Below, piece by piece: positions 1 to 8,269 of a stretch of DNA of 49,184 bases. The number at the start of each line of letters is the position of its first letter. Positions within the stretch are counted from its first letter, which is position 1. The translations under genes and the position numbers were made by a program. The notes under the pieces were generated by a model. It saw only the letters and a list, made by a program, of their open reading frames with translations, did no database searches and had not been told where the DNA came from. The stretch comes from a bacterium (GTDB lineage Bacteria; Actinomycetota; Acidimicrobiia; Spongiisociales; Spongiisociaceae): assembly GCA_028821235.1 (NCBI GenBank), contig JAPPGV010000149.1:1-49184 (forward strand). Reading direction: 5' to 3'.

Positions 1-187
<187 letters not shown>

Positions 188-191
<4 letters not shown>

Positions 192-331
192 ATCAGGTGA
201 TCAGCATGACCGGACCAGGCTGGAAAGCCCCATTCTCGACGCTGATAAGCGACATCCCAGCGGACATCCAGTTCATGGGCAACGGTCAGGTGTTTTCCCG
301 GTACACGTATCCGAAGGAGCCGAGCCGATGA
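188..331 (+). CDS. 47-aa small protein, tandem paralogue of preceding ORF
   Basis: Starts MNQVISMTGPGWKAPFSTLI and ends FSRYTYPKEPSR. It shares a TGPG motif, an FSTL motif and a GQ-x-F-x-RYTxP ending with the preceding ORF, which marks a tandem duplication. Start and stop both lie in ATGA overlaps, at 188 with the previous gene and at 328 with the next, so it sits inside a translationally coupled string of four genes. No transmembrane segment or known domain is visible. A role beside the ISP fragment gene is possible but unsupported. Confidence 0.6.
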
Positions 332-1113
332 CCGCCGACACCGCCCCGACGCTGGACTTGGGAGACCTGGACCCCACCGGTGACCGGCCCGACGAGTCCG
401 GCCGGGTGGACAACATCACCGACTGGTGCCTCAACCAGTTCCGCAGCCGCTACCAGGATCCTGCCATCACCAAAGACCACATCTGGGCGTACATATACGG
501 GGTGATGCACGCCCCCGACTGGCGAACCAGATACGCGAACGATCTAAGCAAAGGTCTACCCCGCATCCCCTACGCCGACGACTTCTGGCCGTTCGCCGAG
601 GCAGGCCGGGAGCTGATCGACCTACACGTCGGCTACGAAACCTGTGAGCCGTATCCGCATGTGCGAGTGTTGGTAGACGGACAGGCAGGCGACCCAGACC
701 TCGAGGCTTACCGTATCGACAGGCCGATGCGGTGGGCCAGAACCCGCGGCGAAGACGGGAAACTCATCGACGACCTGAGCGTGCTCGTGGTCAACGACCG
801 TTGCCGAATCGAAGACATCCCCCCTGAAGCACACGGGTATGTGGTCAACGGGAAAACCCCGCTCAGCTGGGCCATCGACCGTCTACGGGCAACCCGAGAC
901 CAAACGAGCGGGATCACCCGCGACCCGAACCAGTGGCACACCTGGGCAGACCGGCCCTACAACCTGATCGAACACCTATGCAGGCTGATCACCGTGTCCG
1001 TCCACACCGTCCGTATCGTCAACGGGCTACCCCCCTCGCTGCCCCCAGACAACCCGCACCCCGCCGGCAACGCCGAGCGCACCGCCCGCCTCGACGCCGA
1101 AGCCGACGCATGA
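328..1113 (+). CDS. C-terminal (specificity) fragment of a type ISP restriction-modification enzyme
   Basis: The 261-aa product matches only the last part of the roughly 1,600-aa single-chain type ISP (LlaBIII/LlaGI-like) enzymes. Diagnostic stretches are ITKDHIWAYIYGVMHAPDWR, LPRIPYADDFWPFAEAGREL, LHVGYE, IPPEAHGYVVNGKTPLSWAI and TVSVHTVRIVNGLP. In the family this end lies in the target-recognition region. Nuclease, helicase and methyltransferase parts are absent, so it cannot cut or methylate alone. It begins exactly at an ATGA overlap with the gene before and ends in an ATGA overlap with the gene after. It therefore behaves as a translated operon member, not a random remnant. A second, shorter copy lies at 3189-3518. 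Confidence 0.75.
   Translation: MTADTAPTLDLGDLDPTGDRPDESGRVDNITDWCLNQFRSRYQDPAITKDHIWAYIYGVMHAPDWRTRYANDLSKGLPRIPYADDFWPFAEAGRELIDLHVGYETCEPYPHVRVLVDGQAGDPDLEAYRIDRPMRWARTRGEDGKLIDDLSVLVVNDRCRIEDIPPEAHGYVVNGKTPLSWAIDRLRATRDQTSGITRDPNQWHTWADRPYNLIEHLCRLITVSVHTVRIVNGLPPSLPPDNPHPAGNAERTARLDAEADA
748..1068 (+). repeat. Direct repeat copy A of ISP C-terminal segment
   Basis: This 321-bp stretch recurs in the same orientation at 3195-3515 with identical length, no gaps and roughly 90% identity by eye. The copies bracket the membrane protein and exonuclease genes (1438-3067). They could have arisen by duplication or recombination, and could allow deletion of the 2.4 kb between them. Confidence 0.85.
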
Positions 1114-1370
1114 CCCTCTATCCGTATCCGCCGCCGCTGTGCATCGTATGCGAACGGTTCGAGCCCTACACCGAATCGTGCGCCGCCTACCCGGCCGAAG
1201 ACGGGGGTATCCCCATCGAGATCCTGGACGGACAGTGGGACCACCGGAAGCCGGCACCCGGCGACCGTGGCATCCGCTTCGACCCTACCGACGGCTACGA
1301 AAAGGACTCGGCGGATGCGTGGCTCGCAGACGCTGTCAACCCCGACGCGGAAGCCATTACAACCGAATGA
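1110..1370 (+). CDS. Small phage-type protein with C-x2-C and GDRGIRF motifs
   Basis: 86 aa starting MTLYPYPPPLCIVCERFEPY. The pattern of a CxxC pair, then C-AAYP, IPIEIL-GQWDH, KPAPGDRGIRF resembles a small protein often found beside phage head genes in actinobacterial phages; that resemblance is from memory. The start is set by an ATGA overlap with the upstream ISP fragment gene, not by the longer open frame that runs back into it. The Cys pair could bind a metal. It is the last gene of the coupled four-gene string, followed after 67 bp by a convergent gene. Confidence 0.6.
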   Translation: MTLYPYPPPLCIVCERFEPYTESCAAYPAEDGGIPIEILDGQWDHRKPAPGDRGIRFDPTDGYEKDSADAWLADAVNPDAEAITTE

Positions 1371-1437
1371 ACCAGGGGCCGCCGCCCCAGGGCGGCAGGG
1401 ACGGCACAAGGAACTGCCCCCAGACTACGCCGCGTGC

Positions 1438-1866
1438 CTAAACGATGATCCAGTCGCCGTTATCGAAGTCGAACTTCGAGCCTGTGTCACGAGCGAACGG
1501 CTCTACATCACATACCTTGTTCCCTCGGGTATTCCAACTGATCTCCCCGCCGTCGCTCGAGCAGATCAACTCCTTCTCGGCCACTGTGTCGGCATTCTCA
1601 ACGGTCTCAGCCACGATCACGATGTTGTCGTTGACGGTCTGGATGCTGTCGTTGACGAACTCGGCCATGGTCACGATGTTGTCGTTGACAACCACGATGT
1701 TGCTGTTGGCAGCGCTCAGGAGATGGGTGACTCGCCACATGTAGAAGGCGGCCATGCCCACGCCCACAAGTATGAGCACGGCCACTACCCGCAGAAACCA
1801 GTCGCGCACGATCTTGCGGTGCGCCTCGGCTTTCATCGCGTCTACGTATGTCGGCTTGTCGGTCAC
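1438..1866 (-). CDS. Small single-pass membrane protein with coiled-coil repeat
   Basis: 142 aa, GTG start with a good upstream purine-rich site (AGAGGAG). Residues about 1-22 are charged and probably cytoplasmic. About 24-46 form one hydrophobic helix (VVAVLILVGVGMAAFYMW). A repeated heptad-like section with NIVVVNDNIV, FVNDSIQTVNDNIV and VAETVENADTVAE follows and probably forms a coiled coil outside the membrane. The C-terminus holds two Cys in ICSSDGG and KVCDVE and a final FDFDNGDWIIV. No family recognised. This layout is common in prophage membrane proteins. Confidence 0.65.
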   Translation of the reverse strand: MTDKPTYVDAMKAEAHRKIVRDWFLRVVAVLILVGVGMAAFYMWRVTHLLSAANSNIVVVNDNIVTMAEFVNDSIQTVNDNIVIVAETVENADTVAEKELICSSDGGEISWNTRGNKVCDVEPFARDTGSKFDFDNGDWIIV

Positions 1867-2029
1867 GATGTCTCCTCTCTCCGGTTGAGTCTGTCGTCGC
1901 GGATGATTGCTCTACCCGTGGCGGGGGTCGGGTAGGTCCTTTGGTTGTTGTGGTTTCGGTCCGTACATAGGGCGCTCTGACGCGCAGGGTGAGATCGCTA
2001 GCAGAACTTTTGGCACGCTCCGGCGTCGG

Positions 2030-3067
2030 CTACCTGATTGCCACAAGTTCTACGAAGTCGTCTTCGGACAAGATGCGTAGGTCGGCACCTTGGGCCATCA
2101 ACTCTTCCGCTTTGCGGTGTTTGCTGCTCTTGTCGTAGCCGGCCAGGACCGCCTTGTTCTGGAGGCCGACCACAAGCAGCGTAGTGTTCTTCGTGACAGC
2201 GTTACGCACATTGCATCCAGCGGCGGCGGCCAGGTCAGCTGCTTCCCTTCGGACCATTCCAAGACGACCCGTGAACACGACCGTTTCTCCATACAAGTTC
2301 CCTTCTGGATGCCCCGTCCGTGACACTGACGAAGACGAACCTGAACCCGAACCCGGGTAGATGCTGTGTCGCACTCGTTCCAACCACCCATTGACGGTCA
2401 GGCTGCTTGTGGCGCACGCTTGGAGAACAATCTGTGCGGCTGCTCTGGCATCTTCCAAGGCGTCGTGGTGCGCAAACGCGATACCGGGATCGTCAGCAAC
2501 GTTCTTTAGGCCGTAACCACGGCGGCTGTATTGTTCGGGCCATGCCCGACGAACGATCCGGGCGCTGTCCAGCCATGTCACCGACAACGGTTCTAAGTCG
2601 TATCGAGCTGCTGCGCGACCCAACGCGACCCGATCAAAGGGCATGTGACTCACGAGAACCGCGCTGTCCAGGCTCACGCGCAGCCACTCCAATACTGCTG
2701 GCATGGTCGGCTGGTTCTTGACATCTTGTGGCGCGATGCCATGGAGCGCGGTATTCCACGGGTCGAACCAGTCCTCGGGATCGACCAGCGTTACGTATTC
2801 GTCAGTCATGGCACCGTCCACAACACGGACGACGCCAACCTGGCAGATGCTGGCATAGTCAGCGTTGGCGGTCTCCACGTCAATCGCCCAGAAGTTGATC
2901 TCACCCCTGGAACGACCCTCGTTCGCTTTCTTGCACGATTCCGCTGCATTGCCCTCAGCGGACGCGGGACCGTCACCGCCAGGTCCTGTCTCAACCCCCT
3001 GTTGGTCGTCCGGTCCTGCCGCGTGGTAGGCGACCCGCTGGCGCTTCTGCTTCCTTCTGAATATCAC
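2030..3067 (-). CDS. DEDDh 3'-5' exonuclease with C-terminal BRCT domain
   Basis: 345 aa. Residues 1-55 are a low-complexity basic and polar lead. The exonuclease domain (about 57-225) shows the DnaQ-type motifs: Exo I AIDVETAN (Asp63, Glu65), Exo II VSHMPFDRVAL and Exo III HHDALEDARAA. A Ser/Gly linker is followed by a BRCT domain (about 260-345: GETVVFTGRL, AAAAGCNVRNAVTKNTTLLV, KHRKAEELMAQGADLRIL). This layout matches the free-standing epsilon-like exonucleases of actinobacteria, probably acting in DNA repair rather than as a replisome proofreader. It lies between the two ISP repeats in the accessory segment, so it may travel with it. Confidence 0.85.
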   Translation of the reverse strand: MIFRRKQKRQRVAYHAAGPDDQQGVETGPGGDGPASAEGNAAESCKKANEGRSRGEINFWAIDVETANADYASICQVGVVRVVDGAMTDEYVTLVDPEDWFDPWNTALHGIAPQDVKNQPTMPAVLEWLRVSLDSAVLVSHMPFDRVALGRAAARYDLEPLSVTWLDSARIVRRAWPEQYSRRGYGLKNVADDPGIAFAHHDALEDARAAAQIVLQACATSSLTVNGWLERVRHSIYPGSGSGSSSSVSRTGHPEGNLYGETVVFTGRLGMVRREAADLAAAAGCNVRNAVTKNTTLLVVGLQNKAVLAGYDKSSKHRKAEELMAQGADLRILSEDDFVELVAIR

Positions 3068-3188
3068 GGTTTACCTCTGTGTTGGAGCTACCGGGCGGCG
3101 GTGGGGTCTGTGAACGGGAGCCGGTCGGGTATCGCCCACTCGGCTGCCTCCAACCCGTCAGGGCTAAACAAGGCACACGCCTAATCCT

Positions 3189-3518
3189 ATGACGGGCGAA
3201 GACGGGAAACTCGCCGACGACCTGAGTGTGCTCGTGGTCAACGACCGGTGCCGAATCGAAGGTATCCCCCCGGAAGCGCACGGGTATGTGGTCAACGGGA
3301 AAACCCCGCTCGGGTGGGCCATCGACCGTCTACGGGCGACCGGTGACAGAACGAGCGGGATCAGCCGCGATCCGAACTGGTGGTACACCTGGGCAGACCG
3401 GCCCTACAACCTGATCGAACACCTATGCAGACTGATCGCCGTGTCCGTCCAAACCGTCCGCATCGTTAACGGGCTACCCAACTCGCTGCCCCCGGATGAC
3501 CCACACCCCGCTGGCTGA
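3189..3518 (+). pseudogene. Second, 5'-truncated copy of type ISP C-terminal segment
   Basis: The frame from ATG 3189 to TGA 3518 encodes the last ~105 residues of the ISP specificity end (VLVVNDRCRIEGIPPEA, GYVVNGKTPLGW, TVRIVNGLP). Over 3195-3515 it is a gapless copy of 748-1068. Everything upstream of that segment is missing and replaced by unrelated sequence. Its tail ends immediately after the homologous NPHPAG-like motif. It is most likely a remnant of duplication or recombination, not a functional gene. Confidence 0.75.
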
Positions 3519-3844
3519 ACTGTCGGCGAGGCCGGCTGGGTTGTCAGCCGGTCCGGCACGATTCGCGTGGAGAGTGCTGCCATGGGCGTCATACAGACAC
3601 GATTATGGCTGATCGGTCTAGCGATCGAATCGCGGGCAGGCCCGCGTCGTTGATGACGTCTTCGCACACGCGGGAAGCCTCCACCGCGGACGATGAATCC
3701 GGACTCGGACACCGCTCTGACCTAAGTCCGGAGCGGAGAACTCCGAGGATCTGGACAGACTAGAGACAGGTGACCGGTCTGCTGCTGCCGGCGGATAGGA
3801 GGAGGGACCGTTCGAAACGGGGCACAGTAGGAATATCTAGCAGA
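3519..3844. other. Gene-free interval
   Basis: This 326-bp interval sits between the ISP remnant and the convergent gene at 3845-4651. I see no credible gene, no clear tRNA and no strong hairpin. A 102-aa frame on the minus strand across 3404-3712 runs antisense through the ISP remnant and lacks protein-like composition. Confidence 0.5.
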
Positions 3845-4651
3845 CTATGTAACATCATCATGTTTAAATAGGGGCACTAGCCCTTCGTAGAGTTCGTTCT
3901 GGACGGGTTCCACGGTGTCTTGCCACTGCTTGAGGTCCAATCCTAACCCTGCGATAATGATCTGTGCTGTATCTATGAGAAGATCAAGAGCCCTCAGGAT
4001 AATCTGTGCGCGGCGCTCTGTCCGGTTCGGACTACCTAGTATGGGATCATGATTGTCGAGATAGCTCGTGGTGGCACCGAGTGATTCAATAGATACGTGG
4101 ACTGGAGATGATTCATGACGAAAGATGATGTATCGATCTGGTCGTGCTAGTGCTTCAAAGATCTGTCTGGCCTTGGGGAGTCCCTTAATTGGCCCACTTT
4201 GTCTTTCATATTCGAGGATTCGCCGTTCTCGATTTGTGACGTGTTCACCTAATTCCATCGTGGCTGGTGGTACGTGGTCTGACTGATAGTCAATGGTCTT
4301 ACGCAAGTGAGTGGTGCTGTCTTTGTATATTCTTCGAGCTCGGTCCATACGGTTGTCTCTATTGTCTGGTTGCATCATCCAAGCAACTCGTGACCATGTC
4401 TCGCTTAGTCCACGAATCAATTGACCGGCCTGTTCTGAGTAGAAGGGTTCTTCATCGTTACCGACAAGAATACAGATCGCCTTCACCTGTCGAACGGTGT
4501 GGACACAGAATTGAGCTAGAAGGAGTTCATAGTCCGGCCCGACCTTCTCCCTGTGGAGTCCGGATAACATCGCATAGAGTTGTGAAGCAAGATCGGTAAG
4601 ACGTGCTGCTGACGCTCGCAACGAGATTGGCTCGTCACTTGTCGGTAGCAT
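3845..4651 (-). CDS. Hypothetical helical protein, atypically AT-rich (DUF5677-like?)
   Basis: 268 aa, predicted mostly alpha-helical and soluble. Recognisable pieces are SEQAGQLIRGLSETWSRVAW, RARRIYKDSTTHL and a C-terminal RTERRAQIILRALDLLIDTA. The R-x-L-x-E-x-W pattern followed by a Y-K-D helix recalls DUF5677, a helical family seen with mobile DNA; this is a weak, by-eye match. The base composition is clearly lower in GC than its neighbours, with many T/A third positions, which points to recent transfer. It starts six bases after the stop of the FAD enzyme gene, so its left neighbour in the core genome was probably cut here. Confidence 0.6.
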   Translation of the reverse strand: MLPTSDEPISLRASAARLTDLASQLYAMLSGLHREKVGPDYELLLAQFCVHTVRQVKAICILVGNDEEPFYSEQAGQLIRGLSETWSRVAWMMQPDNRDNRMDRARRIYKDSTTHLRKTIDYQSDHVPPATMELGEHVTNRERRILEYERQSGPIKGLPKARQIFEALARPDRYIIFRHESSPVHVSIESLGATTSYLDNHDPILGSPNRTERRAQIILRALDLLIDTAQIIIAGLGLDLKQWQDTVEPVQNELYEGLVPLFKHDDVT

Positions 4652-4657
4652 CCAAAC

Positions 4658-7141
4658 TCATGTCCGGGTCTGGGCCGTGTAGAAGGGTCGGAGTTGGGCG
4701 GCGGCGGGGATGCGGGTTCCGGCCAGCTCGATGTCCCAGGACCCGCTCTCGATCCACTCCGGGGTCACGCCCTCCTCGTGGAGTACGTAGCCCATGGCCA
4801 GGCAGGCGCCGAAGGTGTGGCCGTACATTCCGGACGTGGTACGGCCGACCAATTGGCCGTCGCGTCGGATCGGCTCGTCGTGGTACGCGATGGCCTCCGG
4901 GTCGTCGAGCTTGAACTGGACCAGCCGTTTCGGCAGCGGGGTTGCGGCCCGCTGGGCGAGGAGGGTTTGGCGTCCCAGGAAGCCGCCTTCCTTGTCCCAT
5001 GCCACCGCGAAGCCCAGCCCGGCCTCCAGCGGGGTGTCCTCGTCGGTGATGTCGTGGCCCCAGTGCCGGTAACCGGATTCCAGGCGAAGGGTGTTCATGG
5101 TGTGGTAGCCGGCGGGGTGGATGCCGTGTGCCCTTCCCGCCTCCATGACCGCGTCGAACAGGTCGACCGCCGCTTCGCGGGCGACGTACAGTTCCCATCC
5201 CAGTTCGCCCACGTAGCTGACCCGCAGAGCGCGCACCGGTATGCCGGCCACTGTCATCTCCCGTGACCATCCGAACGGGAAGGATGCGTTGTCGAGGGGG
5301 GTGTCGGTCAGGGCGCTCAGCAGGGCGCGGGATCGCGGGCCCATGACCCCGATGGTGGGGAGTTCCATCGTGATGTCGACCAGATCGGCGTCGTGGCCCC
5401 GCAGGGCTCGGCGCAGGGTGTGGTAGTCACGGTTGGCTGCTGCCGCTGCCGTCACCACCATGAAGTCCTCGGGGCCGGTGCGGGTGACGGTCAGGTCGGC
5501 CTCGATACCGCCCCGGTCGTTGAGCCACTGCGTGTAGACGACCTTGCCGATCGGCGTATCCACTTCGGCCCCGCCGATGTGGTTCAGGACGGCCAGCGCG
5601 TCCGGTCCCCGTACCTGGAACTTGACAAAGGAGGACTGGTCGTACAGCGCCACGCGCTTGCGGGTTGCCTCGCACTCGGCGGCCGACGCCGGATACCAGT
5701 TCTGCTTGCCGTAGGAGTACCGGTACTCGCGTTCCATGTCCCCCGTTGCGAACCAGTTGGGTCGCTCCCAGCCCGCCACCTCTCCGAACACCGCTCCCAG
5801 GTCGTCCAAGCGGTCGTGGAGCACGGACCGGAACACGTCGCGGGCCGACTCGAACTGGCGGAACGGCCAATGCATGGCGTACAGCAGCCCGAGGCTCTCC
5901 GAGATGCGGTCCTCCAGGTAGGTCTTCTCCCCCTGGAAGGGGAAGGCCCGGCGGAGGTCGACCGCCGACAGGTCCATCGGCGGGCGCTGCTCCGCTATCC
6001 AGTCCGCCAGCACCCAGCCCGCCCCTCCCGCCGACTGGATGCCGACCGAGTTGAAGCCGGCGGCCACGTAGAGGCCGTCAACTTCCGGGGACTCACCCAG
6101 GTAGTAGACGCCGTCGGGTGTGAAGGCCTCGGGTCCGTTGAGGAAGAGCTGGATGCCGCACTCGGCGAGGGCGGGGATGCGGTGGATGGACCTCTCGAAG
6201 ATCGGCCCGACGTGGTCCCAGTCCTCGCCGAGGGTGCCGAAGGAGAAGTCCCTGGGAACCTCGTACTTCCAGGTCTTGGCCCTCGGCTCGAAGAAGCCGG
6301 CCATCAGCTTGCCGGTCTCCTCCTTGAAGTAGGTGTAGTTGGTCGGGTCGCGCAGGGTCGGCATCCCCGGCAGCATCCCGTCAAGCGGTTCGGTCACCAC
6401 GTAGAAGTGCTCGCACGGATGGAGCGGCACGTTCACTCCCGCGGATGCCGCCAGCTGGCGGGTCCAGATACCACAGGCTAGGACCACGGTCTCCGCCTCC
6501 ACGTAGCCTGCCTCGGTCTCGACCCCGACCGCCGCCTCGTTCTCCACCCGCACCCGCTCCACCGCGATTCCCTCGCGGATCGTGACGCCCCGGTCCCTGG
6601 CGCCCTTGGCGAGGGCCATCGTGGTGTCGACCGGGCTCGTCTGGCCGTCCCCGGGTATGTAGACCGTGCCCACCAGGTCGTCGATGCGGAGCAGCGGCCA
6701 CATCTCGCGCGCCCGCTCGGGGTCGATGACCTCCATTTCCACACCGGCCGTTCTGGCCATCGACATGCCGCGCAGGATCTCCTCCCACCGCTCCTCGTCC
6801 GAGGCCACCGAGATCGATCCGGTGGTGCGGTAGCCGGTGGACTGCCCGGTCTCGTCCTCCAACTCTTCGAAGAGGCGGGCGGTATACGTCGCCAGTCTCG
6901 TCAGGCTGTGGCTGGACTTGAGCTGGCTCACCAGCCCGGCCGCGTGCCAGGTGGTGCCCCCGGTCAGGGTGTTCTGCTCCAGGAGCAGCACGTCGGTGAT
7001 GCCCCGCCTGGCCAGGTGGTAGGCGATCGCGCACCCGACGATCCCGCCGCCGACCACCACCACCTGGGCCCGGTCGGGAAGGGGTCCGCCGGACGGGCCG
7101 CCAGGCGCGGGCGTGACCGTGGAGTGGCCGGGATCCGTCAT
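4658..7141 (-). CDS. FAD-dependent dimethylglycine/sarcosine dehydrogenase-like enzyme with GcvT domain
   Basis: 827 aa. After a Pro/Gly-rich lead, a DAO-type FAD domain (about 26-400) begins with VVVVGGGIVGCAIAYHLARR. It contains TTWHAAGL, where His66 matches the histidine carrying covalent FAD in dimethylglycine dehydrogenases. A linker domain follows, then an aminomethyltransferase (GcvT) fold from about 480 to the end, with MGPRSRALLSAL, VSYVGELGWELYV and LRLESGYRHWG. The family demethylates N-methyl amines and passes one carbon to tetrahydrofolate. Exact substrate (dimethylglycine, sarcosine or another N-methyl compound) cannot be read. It lies 12 bp downstream of ald and on the same strand, so it is probably co-transcribed. 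A second paralogue is at 11482-13908. Confidence 0.88.
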   Translation of the reverse strand: MTDPGHSTVTPAPGGPSGGPLPDRAQVVVVGGGIVGCAIAYHLARRGITDVLLLEQNTLTGGTTWHAAGLVSQLKSSHSLTRLATYTARLFEELEDETGQSTGYRTTGSISVASDEERWEEILRGMSMARTAGVEMEVIDPERAREMWPLLRIDDLVGTVYIPGDGQTSPVDTTMALAKGARDRGVTIREGIAVERVRVENEAAVGVETEAGYVEAETVVLACGIWTRQLAASAGVNVPLHPCEHFYVVTEPLDGMLPGMPTLRDPTNYTYFKEETGKLMAGFFEPRAKTWKYEVPRDFSFGTLGEDWDHVGPIFERSIHRIPALAECGIQLFLNGPEAFTPDGVYYLGESPEVDGLYVAAGFNSVGIQSAGGAGWVLADWIAEQRPPMDLSAVDLRRAFPFQGEKTYLEDRISESLGLLYAMHWPFRQFESARDVFRSVLHDRLDDLGAVFGEVAGWERPNWFATGDMEREYRYSYGKQNWYPASAAECEATRKRVALYDQSSFVKFQVRGPDALAVLNHIGGAEVDTPIGKVVYTQWLNDRGGIEADLTVTRTGPEDFMVVTAAAAANRDYHTLRRALRGHDADLVDITMELPTIGVMGPRSRALLSALTDTPLDNASFPFGWSREMTVAGIPVRALRVSYVGELGWELYVAREAAVDLFDAVMEAGRAHGIHPAGYHTMNTLRLESGYRHWGHDITDEDTPLEAGLGFAVAWDKEGGFLGRQTLLAQRAATPLPKRLVQFKLDDPEAIAYHDEPIRRDGQLVGRTTSGMYGHTFGACLAMGYVLHEEGVTPEWIESGSWDIELAGTRIPAAAQLRPFYTAQTRT

Positions 7142-7153
7142 CGGCCCTCGTGT

Positions 7154-8239
7154 TCACCCACCGAGCGCGGCCCTTACCGTCTCGTTGGTGATGAAGCCGC
7201 CCCTGGTGTTGAGGCCCTCCCCCAGCTCCGGGCGCTGCTCGATGGCGGCGTCGACGCCATGATCGGCCAGCAACCGGACGTAGGGAATGGTGGAGGCGGC
7301 CAGGGCGAAGGTGGCGGTGCGGGGCACGGCGCCGGGGATGTTACCGACTGCGTAGTGCACCACCTCGTCGATCATGTAGGTGGGGTCGGAGTGCCTGGTC
7401 TCCCGCGAGGTCTCGAAGCAGCCCCCCTGGTCGATGGCGATGTCGACCACCACGGAGCCCGGCTTCATGTCCCGCACGTCCTCGGCGGTCAGCACGCGGG
7501 GAGCTCGGGCGCCGGGTAACAGGACCGCGCCGATGACCAGGTCGGCCTCCAGCACCGCTGCCCGGACATCGGCTCGGTTGGCGATCAGGGTTGTCACCGC
7601 GCCTCGATACAGATCGTCGATCTCCCGCAGGCGGGCCGGGTTCAGGTCGAAGACCTTGACTCTGGCGCCCATTCCCACCGCCACCCGGAGAGCGTTGGCG
7701 CCGGCCATGCCGCCGCCGATCACCACCACTTCGGCGGGCTCGACACCCGGAACACCGCTCAGGAGCACGCCTCGGCCTCCACCCGATCTCTCCAGAAAGC
7801 GGGCCCCGACCTGGGTGGCCATCCGCCCTGCTATCTGGGACATCGGCGCCAGCAGGGGCAGGACGCCGCCGGGGAGCTTCACCGTCTCGTACGCCACCGA
7901 GGTGGTGTGTGCCCCACACAGCGCCGAGGCGACCTCCGGATAGGCGGCCAGGTGGAGGAAGGTGAACAGGATCTGGTCGTTGGACAGGTAAGCGAGTTCC
8001 TCCTCCTGCGGCTCCTTGACCTTCACGATCAACTCGGCCCCGGACCAGACATCGGTAGCGGCGTCGACGATGGAGGCGCCCGCTCGGGCGTAATCGTCAT
8101 CGGAGATGTACGACCCCAGGCCGGCGCCCTCCTGCACCAGCACTTGATGACCCGACCCGGTCAGGGCTTCGACGCCGGCCGGCGTGAGGGCTACGCGGTG
8201 CTCATCCGGCTTGGTCTCGGTGGGTATCCCGATCCTCAC
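7154..8239 (-). CDS. ald: Alanine dehydrogenase
   Basis: 361 aa, normal family length. It interconverts L-alanine and pyruvate with NAD and releases ammonia. The start MRIGIPTETKPDEHRVALTP is typical. Catalytic Lys75 sits in VKVKEP and His96 in FLHLAAY. The NAD-binding glycine motif is VVIGGGMAGANALRV, and the conserved VVDIAIDQGG lies in the second half. It sits 30 bp after a class III aminotransferase. This pairing lets a pyruvate-dependent transaminase dump amino groups as ammonium, with alanine recycled to pyruvate, as known for taurine:pyruvate aminotransferase plus Ald. Confidence 0.93.
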   Translation of the reverse strand: MRIGIPTETKPDEHRVALTPAGVEALTGSGHQVLVQEGAGLGSYISDDDYARAGASIVDAATDVWSGAELIVKVKEPQEEELAYLSNDQILFTFLHLAAYPEVASALCGAHTTSVAYETVKLPGGVLPLLAPMSQIAGRMATQVGARFLERSGGGRGVLLSGVPGVEPAEVVVIGGGMAGANALRVAVGMGARVKVFDLNPARLREIDDLYRGAVTTLIANRADVRAAVLEADLVIGAVLLPGARAPRVLTAEDVRDMKPGSVVVDIAIDQGGCFETSRETRHSDPTYMIDEVVHYAVGNIPGAVPRTATFALAASTIPYVRLLADHGVDAAIEQRPELGEGLNTRGGFITNETVRAALGG

Positions 8240-8269
8240 GCGATCCCTCCACGGACGTTTACGGACTCG

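Noticed and set aside
3404-3712. 102-codon minus-strand ORF
   Set aside because: Runs antisense through the ISP remnant into non-coding sequence with no motif.
5393-6481. 362-codon plus-strand frame antisense to the FAD enzyme gene
   Set aside because: Arises from third-position GC bias opposite a clear domain protein; no family motif and no ribosome site.
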